Part shown: one piece after another, positions 51,637 to 60,737 of the stretch | Numbering within the stretch: the first letter of the stretch is position 1 | Layout: every line of letters starts with the position of its first letter | From: Actinomadura barringtoniae | GTDB taxonomy: Bacteria > Actinomycetota > Actinomycetes > Streptosporangiales > Streptosporangiaceae | Direction of reading: 5' to 3' | Length of the DNA: 64,000 bases | Assembly (NCBI RefSeq): GCF_017573505.1 | Contig: NZ_JAGEOJ010000016.1 | Coordinates: forward strand, 1 to 64,000 | Translations under genes and position numbers: made by a program | The notes under the pieces: model-generated | What the model saw: only the letters and a program-made list of their open reading frames with translations | Database searches by the model: none | What the model was told of the DNA's origin: nothing

Positions 51637-52206
51637 ATGAGCACCGACAGCCGGGAACGCATGGTGCGCAGCGCGGCCTATCTCTTCCGCGAGCGCGGGT
51701 ACAGCGGGACGGCGTTCCGCGACGTCATCGCGCACAGCGGCGCCCCGCGCGGATCGATCTACCACCACTTCCCCGAGGGCAAGGTGCAGCTGGCCGAGGA
51801 GGCGGTGCGCTACGCCGGTGAGTTCCTCAACTCGGGCATCGCGGCGGCGGCCGAGGGCGGCGACCCGGCCGCGGCGGTGGACGCGTTCACCGCGTGGTGG
51901 CGGCAGGTCCTGGTGAAGAGCGAGTTCCGGGCGGGCTGCCCGATCGTCGCGGTCACGGTCGAGTCGCACGACGACGCCCCGCAGCTGGCGAGGGCGGCCG
52001 CCGCCGCGTTCGACCGCTGGGAGGACACGCTGGCCACCTGCCTCGGCAACGCGGGCGTGGTGGACGAACGAGCGGGCCGCCTCGCACGCATGATCGTCGC
52101 CGCCGTCGAGGGCGCCACGATCCTGTGCCGCGCGCACCGCGACGTGAAGCCGCTGGACGACGTGGTCAGCGAGCTCAAGGCCCTGGTCGCGTCCGCGACG
52201 GGCTGA
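51637..52206 (+). CDS. TetR family regulator (LmrA/YxaF-like)
   Basis: A 189-residue repressor. The N-terminal helix-turn-helix spans about residues 8-52 (RERMVRSAAYLFRERGYSGT then HSGAPRGSIYHHFPEGK). The C-terminal ligand domain, with FRAGCPIVAVTVESHDDAPQ, fits the YxaF/LmrA-type subgroup. It is divergent from the hydratase-LLM pair, and three matching palindromes lie between, making those genes its probable targets. The ligand is unknown. Confidence 0.93.
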   Translation: MSTDSRERMVRSAAYLFRERGYSGTAFRDVIAHSGAPRGSIYHHFPEGKVQLAEEAVRYAGEFLNSGIAAAAEGGDPAAAVDAFTAWWRQVLVKSEFRAGCPIVAVTVESHDDAPQLARAAAAAFDRWEDTLATCLGNAGVVDERAGRLARMIVAAVEGATILCRAHRDVKPLDDVVSELKALVASATG

Positions 52207-52239
52207 GCCACGGCCGGCCGAGCCACACAGAGCGCCGGG

Positions 52240-52608
52240 CTAGGAGGAGACCGGTGCGGGCTCGGGCTCGCGGGCCTGCGCCAGCTTGATCTGCCGGGCG
52301 AGCAGGAAGAGCGGGAAGGTGACGCTGATGGCGATCAGCAGCGAGCCGATCACGTACGCCCAGCCGTACCGGACGCCGACCCGGCGCGCCTCGATGACCA
52401 TGAAGACGACCGCCGCGAGGCCGACGAAGACGATGTCGTTCGACAGCGACGCGGCGGCCGGGTTGGCCCAGGCGTCCTTGAGGAACCCCGTGAGGCCGCC
52501 GTTGTCGTCCTGCCCGAAGAACCGGATGTTCTGCGACCACGTGGCGATCAGCGCGCCGAACGCCAGCACGCCGTAGATCACGCAGATGGTCTTGTCCCGG
52601 CCGGTCAC
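52240..52608 (-). CDS. Small membrane protein, DUF2834-like
   Basis: A 122-residue protein with three hydrophobic helices (about 8-27, 58-75, 83-105). ICVIYGVLAFGALIATWSQN at the N-terminus and a following FLKDAWANPAAASLSNDI are like DUF2834 proteins, common near hydratase and acyl-CoA genes. Function unknown. GTG at 52608 has GGGAGG upstream; 52632 is a longer option. It lies 57 bp downstream of aroQ on the same strand. Confidence 0.78.
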   Translation of the reverse strand: MTGRDKTICVIYGVLAFGALIATWSQNIRFFGQDDNGGLTGFLKDAWANPAAASLSNDIVFVGLAAVVFMVIEARRVGVRYGWAYVIGSLLIAISVTFPLFLLARQIKLAQAREPEPAPVSS

Positions 52609-52665
52609 GGCGCCTCCCGTATAAGCAGACACTTACAACGCGGATACGCGGGACAGACTAGCGGG

Positions 52666-53115
52666 TCAGCCCTTGCTCTTCTCGGCGATCAGCTCGGCGA
52701 CGGCCTGGAGGGCCAGCACGTACGACATCAGCCCGAACCCGGCGATCGTGCCGGTGGCGACGCCCGCGACCACGGAGTTGTGGCGGAACTCCTCGCGCGC
52801 GGCCGGGTTGGAGATGTGCACCTCGATCAGCGGCGCGGTCCGCTGCGCGAGCGCGTCCCGCAGGGCGTAGGAGTAGTGCGTGAACGCGGCCGGGTTCAGC
52901 ACGATCGGGAGCCGTTCGTCGGCCGCCTGGTGCACCCAGCCGATCAGCTCTGCCTCGTCGTTGGTGTGCCGGACCTCGACGTGCAGGTCCAGGTGCCGCC
53001 CGGTCTCGCGGCACAGCGTCACCAGGTCCTCATAGGTGTCGGCGCCGTAGACGTCCGGCTCGCGGCTGCCGAGCCGCCCGAGGTTCGGGCCGTTCAGCAC
53101 GAGCACGGTGTTCAT
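52666..53115 (-). CDS. aroQ: 3-dehydroquinate dehydratase, type II
   Basis: Third step of the shikimate pathway, dehydrating 3-dehydroquinate. The 149-residue protein is the small dodecameric type II enzyme: NGPNLGRLGSREPDVYG contains the catalytic Tyr23 on the flexible lid, NPAAFTHYSYALRDAL the substrate loop and EVHISN the catalytic His. ATG at 53115 overlaps aroB (ATGA). Confidence 0.97.
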   Translation of the reverse strand: MNTVLVLNGPNLGRLGSREPDVYGADTYEDLVTLCRETGRHLDLHVEVRHTNDEAELIGWVHQAADERLPIVLNPAAFTHYSYALRDALAQRTAPLIEVHISNPAAREEFRHNSVVAGVATGTIAGFGLMSYVLALQAVAELIAEKSKG

Positions 53116-54188
53116 CGGGCGACCTCCTGGTAGGCGGCGGCGAGCAGGTCCTCGTCGGGACCCTCCAGCCGGCCGGGCTCGGCGATGCCGTCGAGCACGA
53201 CGAAGCGCAGCGTGGCACCGCGCGACTTCTTGTCGATGGTCATGGTCTTGCGCAGGCCGGGCCAGGCGTCGATGCCGTACGAGGTGGGCAGCCCGACCGA
53301 GGCGATCACCGCGCGGTGGCGGGCGACGATCTCCGGGGACAGCCGCCCGGCGCGGCGGGCCAGCTCGGCGGCGTAGATCATGCCGATGGCCACCGCGTGC
53401 CCGTGCCGGAACCGGTAGTCCTCGGCCTTCTCGATCGCGTGCGCGAGCGTGTGGCCGTAGTTGAGGATCTCCCGCAGCCCGGCCTCCCTGAGGTCGGCCG
53501 ACACGACGTCGGCCTTGACCTGGATGGCGCGTTCGACCAGCTCACGGGTGTGCGGCCCGTCCGGCGCCGCGGCGCCCGCCGGGTCGTCCTCGACCAGCTC
53601 CAGGATCGTGGGGTCGGCGATGAAGCCCGCCTTGATCACCTCGGCGAGGCCGCTGATGTAGTCCTCGCGCGGCATCGTCATGAGCGTGGTGAGGTCGCAC
53701 AGCACCCCGGCCGGCGGGTGGAACGCGCCGACGAGGTTCTTGCCCTCGGGGATGTTGATGCCGGTCTTGCCGCCGACGGCCGCGTCGACCATGCCGAGCA
53801 GCGTGGTCGGCACCAGGACGGCCTTCACGCCACGCAGCCAGGAGGCCGCGGCGAAGCCCGCCAGGTCGGTGGTGGCGCCGCCGCCCACGCCCACGACGGC
53901 GTCGGTACGGGTCATGCCGAGCTCGGCGAAGCGCGACCAGAGCCCGGCGAGCACGCCGACCTCCTTGGCGGCCTCGCCGTCGGGAACGGGCAGCGCGTGG
54001 ACCGCGTACCCGGCCGCCTCCAGCGCACCGCACACCGGCCGCGCGATCTCCGGCAGGCCCTCGGCGTGCACCACGGCGACCGTACGGGCCCTGTCGCCGA
54101 TCATCCCGGCCAGCTCGCCCAGCACACCGGTGCCGATCACCACGTCGTACGGGTCGGCGCCGCCCACCTGGACCCGCGACACCGTCAT
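53112..54188 (-). CDS. aroB: 3-dehydroquinate synthase
   Basis: Second step of the shikimate pathway, NAD- and zinc-dependent cyclisation of DAHP. The 358-residue protein shows VGVGGGATTDLAGFAAASWLRG, the lysine-rich VGGKTGINIPEGKNLVGAFH and zinc ligands around LNYGHTLAHAIE and FRHGHAVAIGM. ATG at 54188 overlaps the aroK stop (ATGA). Confidence 0.97.
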   Translation of the reverse strand: MTVSRVQVGGADPYDVVIGTGVLGELAGMIGDRARTVAVVHAEGLPEIARPVCGALEAAGYAVHALPVPDGEAAKEVGVLAGLWSRFAELGMTRTDAVVGVGGGATTDLAGFAAASWLRGVKAVLVPTTLLGMVDAAVGGKTGINIPEGKNLVGAFHPPAGVLCDLTTLMTMPREDYISGLAEVIKAGFIADPTILELVEDDPAGAAAPDGPHTRELVERAIQVKADVVSADLREAGLREILNYGHTLAHAIEKAEDYRFRHGHAVAIGMIYAAELARRAGRLSPEIVARHRAVIASVGLPTSYGIDAWPGLRKTMTIDKKSRGATLRFVVLDGIAEPGRLEGPDEDLLAAAYQEVAR

Positions 54189-54688
54189 GAGAGCTTCCCC
54201 GCGAGCTCCTCGACGAGCTCGGCGGGCTCGCGGCCGTCGGTGACGATGGTGATCGTGCCGAGCCGCTCGTAGATCGGCAGCCGTTCCTCCAGCAGCTTGC
54301 GGAGCTGGCTGCGCGGGTTCATCACCAGCAGCGGCCGCGCCGAGGCGAGACCGACCCGCTTCACCGCCTCCGACAGCCCCACCTGCAGGTAGACCACGGT
54401 GTGCCCGGCCAGCAGCTCCTGGGTCGCGGGCGACATGATCGCCCCGCCGCCGAGGGCCAGGACGCCCTCGTGCTCCTCCAGCGCCGCCCGCACGGCGGCG
54501 TGCTCCAGCGCGCGGAAATGCTCCTCGCCGTCGTCGATGAAGATCTCGCCGATCGGCTTGCCCGCGGCGGCCTCGGTGTCGGCGTCGGTGTCGCGCAGCG
54601 CCACGCCGAGCCGCTCGGCCAGCGCCGCGCCGACCGTGGACTTGCCGGAGCCGGGCGGCCCGATCAGGACTGCCTTGGGTCGGGTCAT
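54185..54688 (-). CDS. aroK: Shikimate kinase
   Basis: Fifth step of the pathway, phosphorylating shikimate. The 167-residue kinase has the P-loop GPPGSGKST (10-18), DTDADTEAAAGKPI for substrate Asp, the RALEHAAVRAALEEHEGVLA segment with conserved Arg, and GGGAIMS. Lies 46 bp after aroC and overlaps aroB by ATGA. Confidence 0.97.
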   Translation of the reverse strand: MTRPKAVLIGPPGSGKSTVGAALAERLGVALRDTDADTEAAAGKPIGEIFIDDGEEHFRALEHAAVRAALEEHEGVLALGGGAIMSPATQELLAGHTVVYLQVGLSEAVKRVGLASARPLLVMNPRSQLRKLLEERLPIYERLGTITIVTDGREPAELVEELAGKLS

Positions 54689-54734
54689 GAGCTCTGCCTC
54701 GCCCTTACTTGATCGTGCGTTGTGTGATCGTGAG

Positions 54735-55913
54735 CTATTTGATCGTGAGCGACGACAGGTAGCCCCGCAGGTTGCGGGCGGTCTCCTCGACCGAGTCGCC
54801 GCCGAACTTCTCCAGCGCCGCGTCCGCCAGCACCAGCGCCACCATCGCCTCGGCGACCACCCCGGCCGCGGGCACGGCGGTGACGTCGCTGCGCTGGTTG
54901 ATGGCCTTGGCGGGCTCGCCGGTCTTGACGTCCACGGTGTCCAGGCGCTTCGGCACGGTGGAGATCGGCTTCATCGCGGCCGACACCCGCAGTACCTCGC
55001 CGGTGGTCATGCCGCCCTCGACGCCCCCGGCCCGGTTGGTGCGGCGCCGCAGCCCCTCGGGGCCGCCGTCGATCTCGTCGTGCGCGCGCGACCCGGGCCG
55101 CCGGGCGGTCTCGAAGCCGTCACCGACCGCCACGCCCTTGATCGCCTGAATGCCCATGAGGATCCCGGCGAGGCGCGAGTCCAGCCGCCGGTCCCAGTGC
55201 ACGTGGCTGCCGAGGCCGGGCGGGAGCCCGTACGCCAGCACCTCCACCACGCCGCCGAGCGTGTCGCCGGCCTTCTTGACCTCGTCGATGTGGGCGACCA
55301 TCTCGGCCGAGGCCTCGGCGTCGAAGCACCGCACCGGGCTCTCGTCCACGGCCGCCAGGTCGTCCGGCTCGGGCAGCACGCCCGCCGGGGCGGACACCTC
55401 GCCGAGCGCGACGACGTGGCTGAGGACGTCCACGCCGAGCGCCTGCTTCAGGAACGCCTTGGCGACCTCGCCCAGCGCCACCCGCGCCGCGGTCTCCCGC
55501 GCGCTCGCCCGCTCCAGGACCGGCCGGGCGTCGTCGAAGCCGTACTTCTGCATGCCGACCAGGTCGGCATGGCCGGGCCGCGGCTGCGACAGCGGGGCGT
55601 TGCGGGCCTGCGCGGCCAGCACGTCAGGGTCGACCGGGTCGGCCGACATCACCGTCTCCCACTTGGGCCACTCGGTGTTGCCGACCTGGATCGCGACCGG
55701 CCCGCCCTGGGTCACCCCGTGCCGGACCCCGCCCAGGATCGTGACCTTGTCCTGCTCGAACTTCATCCGGGCTCCCCGCCCGTGCCCGAGTCGGCGGCGG
55801 CGCAGGGCCTCGGCGATGTCGTCCGAGGTCACGCGCACGCCTGCCGGAAGGCCCTCCACGATCGCGGTGAGGGCCGGGCCATGGGACTCCCCCGCGGTCA
55901 ACCAGCGCAGCAT
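54735..55913 (-). CDS. aroC: Chorismate synthase
   Basis: Final step of the pathway, FMN-dependent elimination from EPSP to chorismate. The 392-residue protein begins MLRWLTAGESHGPALTAIVE (signature 1), with GRGARMKFEQDK and the later RSDVTAVPAAGVVAEAM. It heads the aroC-aroK-aroB-aroQ operon with ATG at 55913. Confidence 0.97.
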   Translation of the reverse strand: MLRWLTAGESHGPALTAIVEGLPAGVRVTSDDIAEALRRRRLGHGRGARMKFEQDKVTILGGVRHGVTQGGPVAIQVGNTEWPKWETVMSADPVDPDVLAAQARNAPLSQPRPGHADLVGMQKYGFDDARPVLERASARETAARVALGEVAKAFLKQALGVDVLSHVVALGEVSAPAGVLPEPDDLAAVDESPVRCFDAEASAEMVAHIDEVKKAGDTLGGVVEVLAYGLPPGLGSHVHWDRRLDSRLAGILMGIQAIKGVAVGDGFETARRPGSRAHDEIDGGPEGLRRRTNRAGGVEGGMTTGEVLRVSAAMKPISTVPKRLDTVDVKTGEPAKAINQRSDVTAVPAAGVVAEAMVALVLADAALEKFGGDSVEETARNLRGYLSSLTIK

Positions 55914-55983
55914 GCGTCGATCCTAGTGACTCCGCCCCGGTGCCCGGCGCCGTGTCCAGCCCGTGAGAACGAGCCGGACGAAC

Positions 55984-58248
55984 CTAACGGGGCAGTTTCG
56001 AGGCCGCCTCGGCCGCCACTGCGGAGACCGCGTCGATCGACTGTCTCCGATTCGGTGGTTTGGATCGGCTGTTCGACGCGAAAGTGACCTCCAGCAGCAA
56101 ATTCCTGCTCCGTACCATGATCCGTCCGGGCGATCCCTCCTCCAAATAGGAGGCGAAGGCCTGGTCGCCGAGGCCGGTGAGGGGCTTGTAGTACTTCTCG
56201 TCGTCGCCGCTGATCGGCTGGCCGGCCTGGGCGTTCAGCTGGGAGGCCAGGTAGGCGCGGGCGGCGGCCTGCTCGGCCGCCCGCCGGTCGGCGCCGGGCC
56301 CCGAGGCGACCGTCACGGTCAGCACGCGGTCCTTGGCCCCCCAGGCGCAGGTGGACCGGCGGCCCTGAACGAGCACGCCGTCCTTGGCGACGTCGGTGTT
56401 CGGGGTCGGTGACCGGTGCCCCTTGATCACCTTGCCCAGGACCTTGCCGGAGACCAGCCCGCACGCGCTCGAAGGCGGCGCGAGCGGCGCTCCGGCGCCG
56501 CCACCGGTCCCGTAGGCGGGCGTGCCGTGCGGGGCCGAGCCGAGGCTCCGGGCGATCTCGGCGCTCGCCTTGAGTGCGCTCGCCCTGAGGCTCGCCTCCG
56601 CACGGGGCTTGGCCCCGCCGAAGCGATCGACCCCGTACGATACGCGCGCGACGACGTTGCCCACCCGGAACTGCGTCCAGCCGGCTCCGGTGCCCGCGCG
56701 GAAGCCGCCGACGCCGTCCTCGCCCACGCCGGTCAGCGGCTCGGGCTCGTCGTTGGAGTACCGCGCGAGCCCCGTGGCCGTGACCGCGTCGCCGAGCGGC
56801 GACGTGCGCACCCTGCCCCAGCGCAGCCCCGACGAGGAGATCGCCAAGACGCTCCCGGGCAGGTCCGCCACCGAGCCGCTCACGTAGGCGCGCAGCGACA
56901 CCTCCAGGGACAGTGACTGCTCCCGCACGAACCACCGGCACTCTCCGAAGTCGCCGTTCTCCACCACCTCGGCCTTGGGGACGAGCGAGCGGAGGGTCGC
57001 GGCGGACAGGCCGCAGTCTCGCGGGAGCCGCTGCGTGACCGGCCCGGCCATGGGGGCGGCCCCCTGGGGCGACTTCAGCACGCCGGCGATGCCCAGGGCC
57101 GCCGTGTAGGCGCCCGCCAGCGCCTTGTCGCCTGGCAGGTCGGTGCGGTAGAGGGTCTTGGACTGGGTGTCCTCGCCCCTGTACAGGACATCGACCAGGA
57201 CGTTCCGCAGGCGGAAGACCACCCGCCCGTAGTTCTGGTACTGCGACCAGGTGCCACCGAACGCCTGGTCGCCCAGCCCCTTCAGCGCGTGGAACCGCTC
57301 GGCGGCACCGGCCTTGCCCGTCCCGTCTCCCCGGGCCTCCCCGTGCAGCCTCAGGTAGGCGCGGGTGATCGCGCGGGCACCGGCGCCCGGCTCCCAGTCC
57401 GGCACGCTGCCGACCGTCACCTGGAGCACGCGGTTCCGGTCCACCTTCGCGCCGGCCGGCCCGGAGGCGTTCCACTCGCAGGTGTCGGTCGCGCCCCCGC
57501 GCAGCTGGGCGAACATCTGGGTGAGCTCCTGGTTCGCTTCGCCGCGCGAACGGTCCGCGCCGCGCACGAGCCTGTCGAGCGCGTCGCCCGGCACGGTGTC
57601 GCACACCCGGGGCAGCGCCGCGAAGCCCGGGGCGGCGCCGCCGACGGGCGTGGTGCCGGACGGGGACGGCTTGGCGGGAGCGCCCAGATTCTTGGCGATG
57701 TCGGTCGCGGCCTTGAGCGCGCCGGCCTCGGCCTTCGTCTCGGTCAGCCCGCGCCCGCCGTAGGTGACCCTGGTGTACGACCCCCGCAGGGTGAGGCTGA
57801 TCTCCGCCTCTGCCTTGCCGTACGGGGACGAGGTGCGGGCGAGGGCCTCGTCGTCCCCGAGCCCTGAGAAGCGCTTGGGCGGCCGGGGACTGATCGCGTA
57901 GAGGGTGTCGGCCGATGACGTCACGACGGGCGGGGCGCCGCTCAGGCCGTCGTCGACCGTGAGGAACCGGTCGTCCCCGAACCAGTCGCAGGAGCGGTCA
58001 CCGGACTTCTTCACGCCCGGGACCAACTCCTGGGCCGTGCCCTTGGACAGGCCACAGTCACCCTTCTTGAGCCCCTGTGAGACGGGAACGGTGTCGGCGG
58101 TGAACGCCGGTGACGCGAGCCGCCCCTCACCGCGTCCACCTTCGGAGGCCTTTCCCGAGGAGGACAGGACGACGGTCAGGACGACCGCCGTCACCGCCGC
58201 GGCCATGGCGGCGATCACCACCGTGGTACGGGACTTGAGCTGCGGCAT
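55984..58248 (-). CDS. Membrane-anchored protein with four DUF3558-like repeats
   Basis: A 754-residue protein of unknown function. One helix (about 8-29) with a basic start anchors a large extracytoplasmic part. Four copies of a domain of roughly 120-180 residues follow (about 65-185, 210-375, 405-585, 590-754). Each has a Cys near its start (DCGL, RVCDT, DCGL, ACGL), a second Cys in C-x-W (CDW, CEW, CRW, CAW), a L-x-V-x-V strand and a late GLGDQA/GVGEDG motif followed by a V-x-x-R-x-x-N strand. This matches the shape of DUF3558, usually single in actinobacterial lipoproteins. Repeats are joined by Pro/Ser/Gly linkers. ATG at 58248 follows CGGAG; ATG at 58308 is in frame but disfavoured. Confidence 0.82.
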   Translation of the reverse strand: MPQLKSRTTVVIAAMAAAVTAVVLTVVLSSSGKASEGGRGEGRLASPAFTADTVPVSQGLKKGDCGLSKGTAQELVPGVKKSGDRSCDWFGDDRFLTVDDGLSGAPPVVTSSADTLYAISPRPPKRFSGLGDDEALARTSSPYGKAEAEISLTLRGSYTRVTYGGRGLTETKAEAGALKAATDIAKNLGAPAKPSPSGTTPVGGAAPGFAALPRVCDTVPGDALDRLVRGADRSRGEANQELTQMFAQLRGGATDTCEWNASGPAGAKVDRNRVLQVTVGSVPDWEPGAGARAITRAYLRLHGEARGDGTGKAGAAERFHALKGLGDQAFGGTWSQYQNYGRVVFRLRNVLVDVLYRGEDTQSKTLYRTDLPGDKALAGAYTAALGIAGVLKSPQGAAPMAGPVTQRLPRDCGLSAATLRSLVPKAEVVENGDFGECRWFVREQSLSLEVSLRAYVSGSVADLPGSVLAISSSGLRWGRVRTSPLGDAVTATGLARYSNDEPEPLTGVGEDGVGGFRAGTGAGWTQFRVGNVVARVSYGVDRFGGAKPRAEASLRASALKASAEIARSLGSAPHGTPAYGTGGGAGAPLAPPSSACGLVSGKVLGKVIKGHRSPTPNTDVAKDGVLVQGRRSTCAWGAKDRVLTVTVASGPGADRRAAEQAAARAYLASQLNAQAGQPISGDDEKYYKPLTGLGDQAFASYLEEGSPGRIMVRSRNLLLEVTFASNSRSKPPNRRQSIDAVSAVAAEAASKLPR

Positions 58249-58464
58249 GGCGGACTCCGGGTGCCGAAGAGTGGAACGATCGGATCTAGGACGTGGCGTT
58301 ACGGACATCGGTTCGCGGCACCGGTGCCGGATGGCCGTTCAGAATGGTCCTGAACGGCGTTTACGCAGGTCACCCCGGGACCGTCCTGAACCGGGCACCA
58401 TCGGGCGAATCGCCCGGTAATCTGGCCCACCGGGAATTGGATCTTCCGAACGTGGAGGTGGACC

Positions 58465-59268
58465 ATGGTCGAGGACACCTGGCATCCGATCGGCATCGAC
58501 ACCTCCACCCCCAACGCGGCCCGCATGTACGACTACTTCCTGGGCGGCAAGGACCACTTTCCGGCCGACCGCGAGGCGGCGGACAAGATCCTGCTGTACG
58601 CGCCCGAGGTGCCCCACGTGGTGCGCGAGAACCGAGCGTTCCTGGCCCGCGTGGTCCGGCACCTCTGCGAGGCCGGAGTACGGCAGTTCCTCGACATCGG
58701 CACCGGCCTGCCGACCCAGAACGCGGTGCACGAGGTGGCGCAGCGGCACGCCCCGGACGCCCGCGTGGTGTACGTCGACAACGATCCCGTGGTGCTGACG
58801 CACGCCCGCGCCCTGCTCACCGGGGTCGGCGAGGTCAGCGTCGTGCAGGGCGACCTGCGCGAGCCCGAGGCGATCATGAAGGACCGGGACGTGCGGGCGG
58901 CGCTGGACTTCGACGAGCCGGTCGCGGTCCTGCTGCTGGCGATCCTGCACTTCATCCCGGACGGCGAGGACCCGGCCGGGCTGGTGCGGCGGCTGCTCGC
59001 GCCGCTGCCGCGCGGGTCGTACGTCGTCCTCACGCACGCGACCCCGCAGGACAGCAACGAGGCCGACATCCCGAAGGTCATGGGGGTCTACAACTCCTCG
59101 ACCTCGCCGGTGACGCTGCGAGACAAGGAGCAGATCTCCACGTTCTTCGGCGGCTACGACCTGATCGACCCCGGCCTGGTCTACGTCTCGCAGTGGCGGC
59201 CGCACGCCGCGCGCAGGCTCACCGGTCCCGACCGTTCGCGCGCGTACGGCGGCGTCGCGCACATCTAG
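58465..59268 (+). CDS. SAM-dependent methyltransferase, SAV2177/DUF574 family
   Basis: A 267-residue member of the actinobacterial family PF04672. It begins with the family hallmark of Asp/Thr-P-N-x-A-R-x-Y-D-Y-x-L-G-G-K-D-H-x-x-A-D (TPNAARMYDYFLGGKDHF). The SAM site is LDIGTGLPT and the acidic loop YVDNDPVVL. Actinomadura and Streptomyces carry many paralogues with unknown substrates. GTGGAGGTGG precedes ATG at 58465. Divergent from the DUF3558-like gene. Confidence 0.95.
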   Translation: MVEDTWHPIGIDTSTPNAARMYDYFLGGKDHFPADREAADKILLYAPEVPHVVRENRAFLARVVRHLCEAGVRQFLDIGTGLPTQNAVHEVAQRHAPDARVVYVDNDPVVLTHARALLTGVGEVSVVQGDLREPEAIMKDRDVRAALDFDEPVAVLLLAILHFIPDGEDPAGLVRRLLAPLPRGSYVVLTHATPQDSNEADIPKVMGVYNSSTSPVTLRDKEQISTFFGGYDLIDPGLVYVSQWRPHAARRLTGPDRSRAYGGVAHI

Positions 59269-59340
59269 AGCCGCGCGCATCTAGAGCCGCGCACGTCCAG
59301 GGCCGCGCACATCTAGAGCCGGTCGCGCGCATTTAGAGTC
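59257..59340. repeat. Five 16-bp tandem repeats spanning a stop codon
   Basis: Units based on GCGCRCATCTAGAGCC start at 59257, 59273, 59289, 59305 and (after GGTC) 59325. The first contains the TAG stop of the methyltransferase gene. The array ends 5 bases before the ATG of the ligase gene, occupying the entire spacer including its ribosome site region. Confidence 0.88.
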
Positions 59341-59345
59341 GGGGG

Positions 59346-60737
59346 ATGCAGGACTCCCCGGAACAGGCGGCGCTGGCGCTCTTCCGCCACGTCGCCGCCA
59401 CGGTCCCCGCGTACGCCGCCTTCCTCGCCGAGCAGGGGATCGACCCCGCGCGGGTCACCGGCCTGGCCGAGGTACCGCTGACGACCAAGGCCAACTACGT
59501 GCGCCGCCATCCGCTGCCCTCGCGCTGCCGCGACGGCGTCATCGGCGACATGCTCGCGGTCTCGTCAGGCTCGACGGGCGAGCCCACGTTCTGGCCCCGC
59601 TCCCCCGCCGACGAGGCCGCCGTCGCCACCCGCTTCGACCAGGTGTTCTCCGCCTTCGAGTCGAACGAGCGCGCCACCCTGGCCGTGGTCTGCTTCGCCC
59701 TCGGCACCTGGGTGGGCGGCCTCTACACGACCGCGTGCCTGCGTCACCTGGCGGCGCGCGGCCACCGGATCACCGTCGTCGCGCCCGGCAGCGACAAGCG
59801 CGAGATCCTGCGCGTCCTGCCCGAGCTCGGCCCGCACTTCGACCAGGTCGTCCTGCTCGGCTACCCGCCGTTCCTCAAGGACGTGATCGACACCGGCCGG
59901 GCGCAGGGCGTGCCGTGGGCCGACTACGACCTCAAGCTGGTGACGGCGGGCGAGGTCTTCAGCGAGGAGTGGCGGTCCCTGATCGCCGAACGGACCGGCA
60001 TGCGCGACCCGGCCCGTTCCACCGCGTCCCTGTACGGCACCGCCGACGCGGGCGTGCTCGGCAACGAGACGCCGCTGTCCATCGAGATCCGCCGCTCGCT
60101 CTCCCCCGAGGTCGCCCGGGAGCTGTTCGGCGAGTCACGGCTGCCCACGCTCCTGCAATACGACCCGTACCTGCGCTTCTTCGAGGAGCAGGACGGCACG
60201 CTGCTGTTCACCGGCGACAACGGCGCTCCCCTGATCCGGTACCACATCGCCGATGAGGGGGGCCTGATCCCGTACGAGGAGATGCTGGCCTTCCTGGACC
60301 GCCACGGCCTGTCCCCCAAGACCGACGGCCCTCAGCTGCCGTTCGTGTACGTCTTCGGCCGCAGCCACTTCACCGTGTCCTTCTACGGCGCGAACGTCTA
60401 CCCCGAGAACATCACGGTCGGCCTGGAACAGCCGCCGGTCAGCCCTCACGTGACGGGCAAGTTCGTCCTGGAGGCCCGGGAGACCGAGGACCGCGACCGC
60501 GCCCTCACCGTCACGGTCGAACTGGCCCCGGCCGCGGACCCGCCCGCCGACTTCGCGGACACGGTCGCCGACTCGATCCTGGAACACCTGCTGCGCCTCA
60601 ACAGCGAGTACGCGCACTACGTCCCGGAGGGGCGGCGGCGGCCGGTGGTACGGCTAAGGCCGCTCGGGGACGCCGAGTACTTCCCGCCGGGCGTCAAGCA
60701 CCGCTACACCAGGCCGCCGGACAGGTCCTTGCCATAG
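59346..60737 (+). CDS. PaaK/CapK-like adenylate-forming ligase
   Basis: A 463-residue enzyme of the acyl-adenylate superfamily in the phenylacetate-CoA ligase branch. The ATP loop is SSGSTGEPTFW (about 74-84), followed by LYGTADAG as the adenine motif and YHIADEG near the hinge; the C-terminal lid domain (about 340 on, FGRSHFTVSFYGANVYPENI) is present. The acid substrate cannot be told. ATG at 59346 follows GTCGGGGG. Its 3' end overlaps the convergent GNAT gene by 34 bp. It forms a pair with the methyltransferase. Confidence 0.88.
   Translation: MQDSPEQAALALFRHVAATVPAYAAFLAEQGIDPARVTGLAEVPLTTKANYVRRHPLPSRCRDGVIGDMLAVSSGSTGEPTFWPRSPADEAAVATRFDQVFSAFESNERATLAVVCFALGTWVGGLYTTACLRHLAARGHRITVVAPGSDKREILRVLPELGPHFDQVVLLGYPPFLKDVIDTGRAQGVPWADYDLKLVTAGEVFSEEWRSLIAERTGMRDPARSTASLYGTADAGVLGNETPLSIEIRRSLSPEVARELFGESRLPTLLQYDPYLRFFEEQDGTLLFTGDNGAPLIRYHIADEGGLIPYEEMLAFLDRHGLSPKTDGPQLPFVYVFGRSHFTVSFYGANVYPENITVGLEQPPVSPHVTGKFVLEARETEDRDRALTVTVELAPAADPPADFADTVADSILEHLLRLNSEYAHYVPEGRRRPVVRLRPLGDAEYFPPGVKHRYTRPPDRSLP

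Noticed and set aside
52175..52540. Minus-strand frame overlapping tetR end and the DUF2834-like gene
   Set aside because: Composition is Arg/Gly/Pro-rich and it is an alternative frame of a gene with clear membrane helices.
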